A stretch of DNA of 20,902 bases from UMGS1474 sp050946775. GTDB lineage: Bacteria; Bacillota; Clostridia; Oscillospirales; Acutalibacteraceae. Position numbers and translations under genes: made by a program. The notes beneath the pieces are model-generated. The model was not told the DNA's origin, searched no databases, and saw only the letters and a program-made list of their open reading frames with translations. Each line of letters opens with the position of its first letter. The stretch's first letter is position 1. Below, piece by piece: positions 7,264 to 13,570 of this stretch. The stretch is from positions 1 through 20,902 of the forward strand of contig JBMNVL010000023.1 of the NCBI GenBank assembly GCA_050946775.1, read 5' to 3'.

Positions 7264-7440
7264 CTAAAGTCGCCGCCATATCAAACCGTGAAAAGCAAAC
7301 CGACGTCTTTGGGTAATAACAACACGCTTTAATTCTCCGCATCCTTCACACAAATACAAATCCTTAGAAAAAACATATCTGTTTCGTGGATGATGCGTTC
7401 CATTAAGTTGATTCCAACAATCCAAACAAAATTCTGCCAT
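7264..7440 (-). CDS. Small four-cysteine zinc-ribbon protein
   Basis: A 58-residue cytoplasmic protein starting MAEFCLDCWNQLNGT and containing two CxxC pairs, CLDC near the N-terminus and CEGC near residue 43, followed by an Arg-rich C-terminus. The pattern is a treble-clef/zinc-ribbon type small protein seen as a hypothetical in many Clostridia; its function is not known to me. ATG 7440 is chosen because GAGGTG lies 6 nt upstream; the frame extends further up but through the promoter palindrome. It is divergent from the RHH-like gene at 7554, with the regulatory palindromes in between, and its TATACT -10 box lies only 18 nt before the start codon. Confidence 0.8.
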   Translation of the reverse strand: MAEFCLDCWNQLNGTHHPRNRYVFSKDLYLCEGCGELKRVVITQRRRFAFHGLIWRRL

Positions 7441-7458
7441 TTTGATCACCTCGCCTTT

Positions 7459-7487
7459 AGTATAACAATTATGCATTGCAAATGCAA
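7459..7487 (-). promoter_or_regulatory. Promoter of the zinc-ribbon gene
   Basis: On the minus strand TTGCAT (7487-7482) is followed after 17 nt by TATACT (7464-7459). The -35 box and spacer lie inside the long palindrome 7462-7501, so any protein bound to the palindrome would block this promoter. Confidence 0.6.
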
Positions 7488-7501
7488 TGCATAATTGTTA
7501 T
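7462..7501. promoter_or_regulatory. 40 bp palindrome, probable operator
   Basis: Perfect 19 bp arms (7462-7480 and 7483-7501) flank the dinucleotide AA. The inner half-site reads ATGCATTGCA. It covers the core of the zinc-ribbon promoter and lies upstream of the RHH-like gene. As RNA it could form a very stable hairpin, but it lacks a T-run. Confidence 0.7.
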
Positions 7502-7522
7502 GGCGTTTGTATTACACTATAT

Positions 7523-7540
7523 GCAATACAGTTGTATTGC
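7523..7540. promoter_or_regulatory. Second related palindrome next to the SD of the RHH-like gene
   Basis: GCAATACA-GT-TGTATTGC, 8 bp perfect arms and a 2 nt centre, ends right where GAGGTG (7541-7546) begins. Its half-site resembles that of the larger palindrome (ATGCAATACA versus ATGCATTGCA), and both have a 2 nt centre, which suggests one regulator binds both. A possible plus-strand promoter is TTGTTA (7495-7500) with TATATG (7518-7523), which is weak. Confidence 0.55.
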
Positions 7541-7553
7541 GAGGTGATCACAC

Positions 7554-7721
7554 TTGGGCAGGTTCAAAATCCCGTCTATTCCTCCAACCACTAACAAAAC
7601 CATACGGTTTCCCAACGATGTGATTGATCAGGTGGAGGCGGCCATTCAAGGCAAGAATTGCACCTTTTCCGCGTTTGTGATTGCCGCCGTCCGCGCCGCC
7701 TTAGAGGATGTGGAAAAATAA
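7554..7721 (+). CDS. YlcI/YnfO-like small protein, ribbon-helix-helix type
   Basis: A 55-residue protein using a TTG start at 7554, fixed by GAGGTG 7 nt upstream; a start further in would remove the conserved GRFKIPSIPP opening. The body TNKTIRFPNDVIDQVEAAI, followed by TFSAFVIAAVRAAL, has the beta-strand / helix / helix layout of ribbon-helix-helix DNA-binding proteins (Arc/MetJ fold) and resembles proteins annotated YlcI/YnfO. RHH proteins usually dimerise and bind short palindromes, so it is a natural candidate to bind the two palindromes upstream and control both itself and the divergent zinc ribbon. The family naming is from memory; DNA binding is inference. Confidence 0.8.
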   Translation: MGRFKIPSIPPTTNKTIRFPNDVIDQVEAAIQGKNCTFSAFVIAAVRAALEDVEK

Positions 7722-7723
7722 CC

Positions 7724-7760
7724 AACCGCGGGCGGGTCGTTAAACGACCCGCCCGCGGTT
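7724..7760. terminator. Bidirectional terminator between the RHH-like gene and folE
   Basis: A perfect 18 bp stem (AACCGCGGGCGGGTCGTT at 7724-7741, complement at 7743-7760) with a one-base centre. It sits 2 nt after the RHH-like stop codon and 4 nt from the folE stop. T-rich tracts follow on both sides (AATTTTATTT on plus, GGTTATTTTT on minus). The genes converge here, so it can serve both. Confidence 0.75.
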
Positions 7761-7764
7761 AATT

Positions 7765-8325
7765 TTATTTGCCCGTCAGCAGGGACATGGTTTCCTGCCG
7801 GGTACGGGGATCGGATTTCATCAGTCCCCGCAGCGCGGAGGTCTGGGTCTTGGCGCCGGCGGCGCGCACGCCGCGCATGGTCATGCACAAATGCTCCGCC
7901 TCGATGATCACCGCCAGTCCGCGCGGGCGCAGCTGCTCGTTGAGAAAATCGGCGATCTGGGCGGTCAGCCGTTCCTGCAATTGGGGACGACGGGCAAAAT
8001 GATTGACGATCCGCGCCAGCTTGGACAACCCGATCACCTTGCCGTTGCCCGGGATATAGGCGACGTGCGCCACCCCGGTAAAGGGCAGCAGGTGATGCTC
8101 GCACATCGAATACAGCGGGATATCCCGCACGGTGACGATCTCATCGTCGTTTTGCTCGTTGAAAAGCTTGACGTGCTTGAGCGGGTCTTCCTCCAGCCCG
8201 GCGAAGATTTCGCCGTACATCTCGGCCACCCGCCGGGGCGTTTCCCGCAGTCCTTCCCGGTCGGGATCCTCCCCGATCGCCAGCAGCAGCTCCCGTACCG
8301 CCGCCTCGATTCTCGGTTTATCCAT
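7765..8325 (-). CDS. folE: GTP cyclohydrolase I
   Basis: Converts GTP to 7,8-dihydroneopterin triphosphate, the first step of tetrahydrofolate synthesis; cytoplasmic, decameric in known members. The 186-residue length fits. Zinc ligands are visible as C75 and H78 in MCEHHLLPF and C147 in HLCMTMRG. GLSKLARIVNHFARRPQLQE and a late RGLMKSD are also family hallmarks. It starts at ATG 8325 with GGGGAAG upstream and carries its own promoter at 8376-8404 overlaid by an inverted repeat. No other folate genes are adjacent, so it appears monocistronic, ending at the terminator 7724-7760. Confidence 0.97.
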   Translation of the reverse strand: MDKPRIEAAVRELLLAIGEDPDREGLRETPRRVAEMYGEIFAGLEEDPLKHVKLFNEQNDDEIVTVRDIPLYSMCEHHLLPFTGVAHVAYIPGNGKVIGLSKLARIVNHFARRPQLQERLTAQIADFLNEQLRPRGLAVIIEAEHLCMTMRGVRAAGAKTQTSALRGLMKSDPRTRQETMSLLTGK

Positions 8326-8375
8326 TGCGCTTCCCCCTATCGGCGGATCGAGCCGCCCCGGTCTCTTTGCGTTTC

Positions 8376-8405
8376 ATCATACCCCTTTACACGGGCAATG
8401 TAAAG
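8376..8405 (-). promoter_or_regulatory. folE promoter with overlapping inverted repeat
   Basis: Minus strand TTTACA (8404-8399), 17 nt, TATGAT (8381-8376). CTTTACA (8385-8391) and TGTAAAG (8399-8405), with a 7 nt centre, form a perfect 7 bp inverted repeat covering the -35 box and most of the spacer, which is where a repressor dimer would bind. The regulator is unknown. Confidence 0.6.
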
Positions 8406-8478
8406 AGCGACCGGGAACTTTTTACATTTATTCCGCATTTTCTCGTACAAATTGTGAAATTAAGGGATTGGAAAGGTA

Positions 8479-8793
8479 AAAAACGCTCTCGGCTTTGGGG
8501 CGTGCAAATCAGGGATTTGTCAGTCTTAAAAAGGATCTTTTGGCGTATGGCGGCGTTGAAAAAACTTGAAATGCGCGAGCATTTCTTCGCTTTTCGCCTT
8601 GCCCTGCGCGCAAAATCTCCCTTTTTAAGATGCAAAGCCGTTTTGAACGAGGCATTTTTCGTTCAGGCAAAAGGATAAAACACCGGACATACTGGCGTAT
8701 GCCCGGTGTTTTTCATGCAGCATGGACGGTAAAAGGGCCGTTCAAAACCTGACAAATCCCTAATTTGCGCGCCCCTTTTCCGAGAGCGTTTTT
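8479..8793. mobile_element. MITE-like 315 bp element with 45 bp terminal inverted repeats
   Basis: The left arm 8479-8523 (begins AAAAACGCTCTCGG) and the right arm 8749-8793 (ends CCGAGAGCGTTTTT) are reverse complements with about 5-6 mismatches over 45 bp. The ~225 bp interior has no plausible gene but has nested hairpins: GAAATGC/GCATTTC (8568-8585), TCTTAAAAAGGA against TCCCTTTTTAAGA (8524-8535 / 8619-8631), TGAACGA/TCGTTCA (8644-8665), and the strong hairpin 8677-8713. The architecture fits a non-autonomous transposon remnant (MITE) or a large structured RNA. No target duplication beyond a possible TA was seen. It fills most of the 481 bp between folE and ispH-rpsA. Confidence 0.6.
8677..8713. 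terminator. Strong hairpin, possible terminator of the ispH-rpsA operon
   Basis: AAAACACCGG (8677-8686) pairs with CCGGTGTTTT (8703-8712); after one mismatch CATAC pairs with GTATG around a TGGC loop. T-runs flank it on both strands. It lies inside the MITE-like element, about 95 nt beyond the ispH-rpsA stop, and no other terminator is seen there, so the element may supply operon termination. Confidence 0.55.
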
Positions 8794-8806
8794 GAATAAC
8801 CGGAAA

Positions 8807-11032
8807 TTATTCCGCGGTTTCCTCAGCCGCGGTTTCCTCAGCCGGGGCTTCCTCAGCCGGGGCTTCCTCGACGGGAGCTTCCTCGGCGGGAGCTTCCTCG
8901 ACCGGAGCTTCCTCGACCGGAGCTTCCTCGGCGGGAGCTTCCTCAGCCGGAGCCTCCTCGACGGGAGCTTCCTCGGCGGGAGCCTCCTCGGCAGGCTCGT
9001 CCTTGGCCGGGGCAACGTCCTCTTCAGGATCCAGCAGCGCGCGAATGGACAGGCTGACCCGCTTGTTCTCGAAATCGACCGCGGTCAGCTTGACCTGCAC
9101 CTCCTGACCCATTTCCAGCTCGTCCTGGGGTTTCTCCACCCGATGGTTGGCGATCTGGGAGATGTGGATCAGGCCGTCGATGCCGGGCAGGATCTGGGCA
9201 AACGCGCCGAAGGTGGTCATACCGACGATCTTGGCGGTCAGCACCGAGCCGATGGGATACTGTGCCTTGAGCACCTCCCACGGATTGTCTTCCGCCTTGC
9301 GGTAGCCCAGCGAGATCTTTTTCTTTTCGCTGTCGAGATCCCGGATATACACTTCCACGGTATCGCCCACGTTGACGACCTCGGAGGGATGCTTGATCCG
9401 CGACCAGGACAGCTGGGAGATGTGGATCATGCCGTCGACGCCGCCGATATCGACGAAAGCGCCGTAGCTGGTCAGGGATTTGACCACGCCGGTGTATTTC
9501 TGGCCGACCTCCGCCTGCGCCCAGAAGGCTTCTTCCTTCTGCTTGCGCTCGCCGCGGGCAACGTTGCGGATGGAGCCCACCGCGCGATGGCGGCTCTGGT
9601 TGACCTCGATGATCTGGAATTTCACGTCCTGCTTGAGCAAGGGAGTGAGATCCTCCATACGGTACAGGCTGGCGTGAGAGGCCGGGATGAATACCCGCAC
9701 GCCGTGGGTGACGGCCAGAACGCCGCCCTTGATCACGTCGGTAACGGTGCCGTCGAGCACCTCGCCGCTTTCGGAAGCCGCCACGACGGTATCCCAGCCT
9801 TTTTTGGCGTCGATCCGTTTCTTGGACAGCATGATGGTGCCTTCCTGATCGTTGGTGCGCATAATGAGCAGCTCCAGCTCATCGCCCACCTTGACGATAT
9901 CAGAGGGGTTGACGTTCGGATCCGCCGACAGCTCGTCGATCGGAATATATCCCGCCTGCTTGCGGCCGACGACCTCCACCTGGACCTCGTTGGGCGCGAT
10001 GCCGACGACGACGCCGCGCACCCGCTCGTCGGTGCTCAGGCCCTGCAAAGACGCCTCCAGCGCCTCCTCGAAGCTCATCTCGTCAAACGATTTGGCGGGC
10101 GCCGGCTGCTCCTCCTCGGGAGCGGCCGCGGCGGCTTCAGTCCCCTGGACTTCTTCCCGGACTTCCTCCTGGACTTCGTTGTTGTTGACAATCTCGGACA
10201 TGGTTGAAAGAACCTCCTTTATAATATCGGCCGGGGTCGATGCTCCCGCTGTAACGCCGATGGCACGTTTGGAGCGAAGCCATACAGCCGGCAGCTCTGC
10301 CGCCGTTTCCACCAGGATCGTGGGGCAGATCGCTGCACAGATATCCCGCAGTTTGGCAGTGTTGGAGCTTTGACGCCCGCCGACAATCACCATACCATCG
10401 CTTTGCCTTGCCAGACGGACAGCCTCTTCCTGCCGGCTGGCGGTGGCGCTGCAGATCGTATCAAAGATCAGCGGATTTGTATAGACGTTTTTCGCCATCT
10501 TCGTGCATTTTTCGAATACGTCCCGGCTGAAGGTGGTTTGCGAAACCATCAAAACCGGTATATTCTCGCCTATTGTATCACCTTTTATCAAATTCGTCAA
10601 TTGTTCCGGCGAAGAAATTACATAAGAATTTTGTGGGCAATGCCCCCGGATGCCGATCACCTCGGGGTGGCGCTCGTCGCCGGCGATAATCACCGCCGTA
10701 CCCGGCGCCGCCTCGGCGACGATCCGGTGGATCTTGGCCACAAACGGGCAGGTGGCGTCGCACACCGTCACCGGCTGCGCCTGCGCCCGTGCCATCACGT
10801 CGGGCGATACCCCGTGAGAGCGGATGACCAGCGTCGATCCGGCCGGCGCGTCCTCGGGACGGTCGACGGTAAGCACGCCCCGATCCTCCAGCTGGCGCAC
10901 CACCTGGGGATTGTGGATGATGGGGCCGAGAGTGGCGACGGTCTTGCCCTCGTCGAGCAGCCGGCATACGGTATTGACCGCCCGGTCGACGCCAAAGCAG
11001 AAGCCGGCGGTTTTGGCCAACGTGATGCTCAT
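8807..11032 (-). CDS. ispH-rpsA: Bifunctional HMBPP reductase (IspH) / ribosomal protein S1 fusion
   Basis: A single frame of 741 residues. Residues 1-~280 are IspH, which makes IPP and DMAPP in the last step of the MEP isoprenoid pathway; its 4Fe-4S cysteines are visible as C12 (GFCFGVDRA), C95 (CDATCPFV) and C194 (ICSAT), with H40, H73 and SQTT. A Glu/Ala-rich linker (~283-315) leads to four S1 RNA-binding domains at about 334-405, 425-495, 511-577 and 595-664 (for example SYGAFVDIGGVDGMIHISQL). The tail 675-741 is an EEAP repeat. This fusion is known from Clostridia. The start ATG 11032 overlaps the plsC stop (ATGA), with AAGGAG inside plsC. The joint product is intact, with no frameshift. 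Confidence 0.96.
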   Translation of the reverse strand: MSITLAKTAGFCFGVDRAVNTVCRLLDEGKTVATLGPIIHNPQVVRQLEDRGVLTVDRPEDAPAGSTLVIRSHGVSPDVMARAQAQPVTVCDATCPFVAKIHRIVAEAAPGTAVIIAGDERHPEVIGIRGHCPQNSYVISSPEQLTNLIKGDTIGENIPVLMVSQTTFSRDVFEKCTKMAKNVYTNPLIFDTICSATASRQEEAVRLARQSDGMVIVGGRQSSNTAKLRDICAAICPTILVETAAELPAVWLRSKRAIGVTAGASTPADIIKEVLSTMSEIVNNNEVQEEVREEVQGTEAAAAAPEEEQPAPAKSFDEMSFEEALEASLQGLSTDERVRGVVVGIAPNEVQVEVVGRKQAGYIPIDELSADPNVNPSDIVKVGDELELLIMRTNDQEGTIMLSKKRIDAKKGWDTVVAASESGEVLDGTVTDVIKGGVLAVTHGVRVFIPASHASLYRMEDLTPLLKQDVKFQIIEVNQSRHRAVGSIRNVARGERKQKEEAFWAQAEVGQKYTGVVKSLTSYGAFVDIGGVDGMIHISQLSWSRIKHPSEVVNVGDTVEVYIRDLDSEKKKISLGYRKAEDNPWEVLKAQYPIGSVLTAKIVGMTTFGAFAQILPGIDGLIHISQIANHRVEKPQDELEMGQEVQVKLTAVDFENKRVSLSIRALLDPEEDVAPAKDEPAEEAPAEEAPVEEAPAEEAPAEEAPVEEAPVEEAPAEEAPVEEAPAEEAPAEETAAEETAE
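8815..9003 (-). repeat. 15 bp tandem repeat coding the acidic EEAP tail of IspH-S1
   Basis: Roughly a dozen imperfect copies of a 15 bp unit of the type GGAGCTTCCTCGRC on the plus strand encode PAEEA/PVEEA pentapeptides on the minus strand (residues ~680-741). Two variants, with Ala or Val at the second position, alternate irregularly. Such tracts change copy number by slippage without breaking frame. Confidence 0.8.
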
Positions 11033-11643
11033 TTTCGCTCCTTCGCTTCCCCGATCATCTCCGCGAACCGCTGCCCGATCAGCCGGGAGGCGTACCGCAG
11101 ATCGGGATGGTCCGGGTCGGTGAGATGCAGTTCGTCCAAGGTGATCTTTTTGCCGAAGATCACTTTAGAGCGGCGAAACGCCCTGACCTTTTGGCCCCTG
11201 GTGACCACCACCGCCGGGATGATATCCGCCCTGGCACGGGCCGCGATCAGGGCGGTGCCGGATTTGATTCGGCCGAGTTCTCCCGTCTTGGAACGGGTGC
11301 CCTCCGGGAAAATACCGAGAATCTCGCCCTTTTCCACCAGCTCCACGGCGGTATCCAGCGCCTTGGTATCGCCCTTGCCCCGCTCGACGGGAAATCCGCC
11401 GAACTGCTTGCCGATCGCCCAGCGCATAAAGCGGCTTTCAAAAAACTCCGCCTTGGCCATGAACCGGATGGTCCGCTTTTGAGAGGCCATCAAAAACACC
11501 GGGTCGAGATAGGAAATATGGTTGCAGCAAAGGATCACCCCTTCGCCGGGCTTGGGATAGTTCTCTTTTCCGTAGCATTTGTGCGGAAAAATCAAATGCA
11601 CCAGCGGCCGTAAAACGCCCACCAGCACCCGATCGAGTTTCAT
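11029..11643 (-). CDS. plsC: 1-acyl-sn-glycerol-3-phosphate acyltransferase
   Basis: Membrane-associated acyltransferase adding the second acyl chain to lysophosphatidic acid in phospholipid synthesis. The 204-residue length is typical for Firmicutes PlsC. All four family blocks are present: NHISYLD (H42 and D47, the HX4D catalytic pair), GGFPVERGK (82-90), FPEGTRSKTG (112-121) and IIPAVVVT. The N-terminal LVGVLRPLVHLIF is a short hydrophobic membrane segment. It overlaps cmk upstream (ATGA, 11640-11643) and ispH-rpsA downstream (ATGA, 11029-11032), so the three are translationally coupled. The cmk-plsC-ispH-rpsA order is common in Clostridia. Confidence 0.93.
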   Translation of the reverse strand: MKLDRVLVGVLRPLVHLIFPHKCYGKENYPKPGEGVILCCNHISYLDPVFLMASQKRTIRFMAKAEFFESRFMRWAIGKQFGGFPVERGKGDTKALDTAVELVEKGEILGIFPEGTRSKTGELGRIKSGTALIAARARADIIPAVVVTRGQKVRAFRRSKVIFGKKITLDELHLTDPDHPDLRYASRLIGQRFAEMIGEAKERK

Positions 11644-12332
11644 GCTTTTGGCCCCTTTTCTTCCAGCTTTCGGGTCACGATCTCCTTAAGCAGGGCGACC
11701 GACTGTTCCAGCGTGTTGCCGCTGGTATCCACCAAAATCGCGTCGTCAGCCGCCTTGAGCGGCGCCGCGGCGCGGGTGGAGTCGTCGTGATCCCGCCGGA
11801 TCATATCGGCCAGCACCTCGTCAAAGGTGGTGGAAACGCCCTTTTCCCGCAGCTCGTCATACCGCCGGGCGGCGCGATCCTCGGCTGATGCGGTCAAAAA
11901 GATCTTGACTCTGGCGTGAGGCAGCACCACCGTGCCGATGTCCCGCCCGTCCATGATGACGTTGTGGGTGGCGGCGATGTCCTGCTGCAAATCGAACAGG
12001 AAGCGGCGTACCGGCGGCAGCGCCGATACCGCCGAGGCCGCCATCGACACCTCCGGAGTGCGGATGCGGTCGCTGACGTCTTCCCCGTTGACGTAGACCC
12101 GCTGGCTGTCGTTTTCGTACCGCAGCTCCACCGTCAATTGGGGCAAAATCGCCACCACCGCGGCGGCGTCCTTGGGATCGTGGCCCCGCGAAAGCACGGC
12201 GTGACCCACCGCGCGATACAGCGCGCCGGTATCGACGTAGATAAACCGCAATTCCCTGGCCAAGATCCGGGCGATGGTGCTTTTTCCCGCCCCGGAAGGG
12301 CCGTCGATGGCGACGGCAATGGTGTTGCTCAT
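11640..12332 (-). CDS. cmk: Cytidylate kinase
   Basis: Phosphorylates CMP and dCMP to the diphosphates. P-loop kinase of 230 residues, the normal length. Motifs: GPSGAGKST (11-19, Walker A), DTGALYRA (34-41, CMP binding), a MDGRDIGTVV motif in mid-protein, then RYDELREKG and RRDHDDSTR (lid and catalytic arginines). ATG 12332 is chosen because AAGGAG lies 8 nt upstream and the protein then begins MSNTIAVAIDGP; the frame continues upstream but through baiN coding sequence on the same strand. It begins 13 nt after the flavoprotein gene. Confidence 0.96.
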   Translation of the reverse strand: MSNTIAVAIDGPSGAGKSTIARILARELRFIYVDTGALYRAVGHAVLSRGHDPKDAAAVVAILPQLTVELRYENDSQRVYVNGEDVSDRIRTPEVSMAASAVSALPPVRRFLFDLQQDIAATHNVIMDGRDIGTVVLPHARVKIFLTASAEDRAARRYDELREKGVSTTFDEVLADMIRRDHDDSTRAAAPLKAADDAILVDTSGNTLEQSVALLKEIVTRKLEEKGPKA

Positions 12333-12345
12333 TTTGAAAACTCCT

Positions 12346-13569
12346 TTATACGCTTCGCCCGGCGGCCACGCCGGTCGAAAACGCGATCTGCAGATTGAAT
12401 CCGCCGGTATACCCGTCCACGTCCAGCACCTCGCCGGCGAAATACAGCCCGCTGACCAGCCTGGACGCCATGGTTCTGGCGTCGATCTCCTTGACCGACA
12501 CCCCGCCGGCGGTGACGATCGCCTCCTCAACGGGGCGAAAGGCGGTCACCGTCAAGGGGTAATCCTTCAGCCATTCTCCCAGCCGGCGGCGTTCTTCTTT
12601 GGTGATATCCCGGCATTTGCGATCGCCGGGGATCCCGACCCGCTCGACGGCGATCGGGATCATTTTGCGGGGCAGCAAACGCCCCAGCGCGTTGGAAAGA
12701 TCGGTATTGGGGGTCGCGGCAAAATCCCGCACCAGCCGGGCGTCCACCTGTTCGGCGGACAGGGCGGGCTTGAGATCCAGCCGCAGCCGGTACCGGCCGG
12801 GCGCCATATCCCGCATATGGGCCGATGCGCTGAGGATCAGCGGACCCGACACCCCGAAATGGGTAAAGAGCAGCTCTCCCTGCTCGTGAAAAACCGTTTT
12901 TCCGGAGGCGGCATCCTCCGCCGTCAGCCCCACGTTGCGCAGGGACAGCCCCTGCATCCGGGGACAGTCGGTTCCCTCCACCGTCAGCGGCACCAGCGAC
13001 GGCCGGGGCGGGATCACGGTATGCCCCGCCTGACGCGCCAGGGCATAGCCGTCGCCGGTCGAGCCGGTCTGGGGATAAGAGGCGCCGCCGGTACAGACGA
13101 TGACGGCGTACCCCTCCATCCGGGAGCCGTCCTCCAGCTCCACGCCGGTGCAGACGCCGTCTTCGATGCACAAGCGGACGACCCGTCCTTTATGAAACCG
13201 GACGCCGCCGTCTTTGGCGTAACGCACGAAGGCGTCCACCACGTCCACCGCCTTGTCCGACGTCGGGAAAACCCGGTTGCCCCGCTCCACCTTAAGCGGC
13301 AGACCCAGTCCTTCGAGCAGATCCTGGGTGTCCCGCGGGGAAAAGGCGGTGGCGGCGCTGTACAAAAACCGGCCGTTGCCGGGGATATGAGCGATAAAAT
13401 CCTCCACCGCGCAGTCGTTGGTGACGTTGCACCGTCCCTTGCCGGTGATCATCATTTTCCGGGCGGGACGGTCGTTGCGCTCCACCACGGTGACGGCGTG
13501 GCCCTGTCGCGCGGCGGTCGCCGCCGCCATCAGTCCGGCCGCGCCGCCGCCCACCACGATCACCTTCAC
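12346..13569 (-). CDS. FAD-dependent oxidoreductase, HI0933/BaiN-type family
   Basis: A flavoprotein of 407 residues. GGGAAGL (7-13) ends the FAD Rossmann beta-alpha-beta unit with E30 at its acidic position. TGKGRCNVTN (42-51) and the C-terminal GEVLDVDGYTGGFNLQIAFSTG are the hallmark blocks of the HI0933 / BaiN / aminoacetone oxidase-like family. Its cellular reaction is poorly defined; bile-acid dehydroxylation genes in some gut Clostridia belong to this family, but this copy is a general housekeeping-type member next to cmk, so I would not infer bile-acid chemistry. It starts with GTG at 13569, one base after the RpiR stop; no good SD is visible, so translational coupling is likely. Confidence 0.9.
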   Translation of the reverse strand: MKVIVVGGGAAGLMAAATAARQGHAVTVVERNDRPARKMMITGKGRCNVTNDCAVEDFIAHIPGNGRFLYSAATAFSPRDTQDLLEGLGLPLKVERGNRVFPTSDKAVDVVDAFVRYAKDGGVRFHKGRVVRLCIEDGVCTGVELEDGSRMEGYAVIVCTGGASYPQTGSTGDGYALARQAGHTVIPPRPSLVPLTVEGTDCPRMQGLSLRNVGLTAEDAASGKTVFHEQGELLFTHFGVSGPLILSASAHMRDMAPGRYRLRLDLKPALSAEQVDARLVRDFAATPNTDLSNALGRLLPRKMIPIAVERVGIPGDRKCRDITKEERRRLGEWLKDYPLTVTAFRPVEEAIVTAGGVSVKEIDARTMASRLVSGLYFAGEVLDVDGYTGGFNLQIAFSTGVAAGRSV

Positions 13570-13570
13570 G

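Noticed and set aside
8326..8400. Tetrahydrofolate riboswitch in the folE leader
   Set aside because: The leader is short, with only a 5 bp GGCGG/CCGCC hairpin and none of the conserved THF-riboswitch loops I know.
8815..9003. Regularly repeated units that might suggest a CRISPR array
   Set aside because: The 15 bp units are contiguous, without unique spacers, and lie in frame within ispH-rpsA; they encode a pentapeptide repeat.
8765..10207. A 480-codon plus-strand frame opposite ispH-rpsA, beginning with SRGFL-like repeats
   Set aside because: The apparent repeat protein is only the antisense reading of the EEAP-coding tandem repeat. The minus strand encodes well-conserved S1 domains.
12346..13569. 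Bile-acid dehydroxylation role for the BaiN-type flavoprotein
   Set aside because: The family is broad and usually housekeeping. No other bai genes are nearby, and the neighbours are cmk and plsC.
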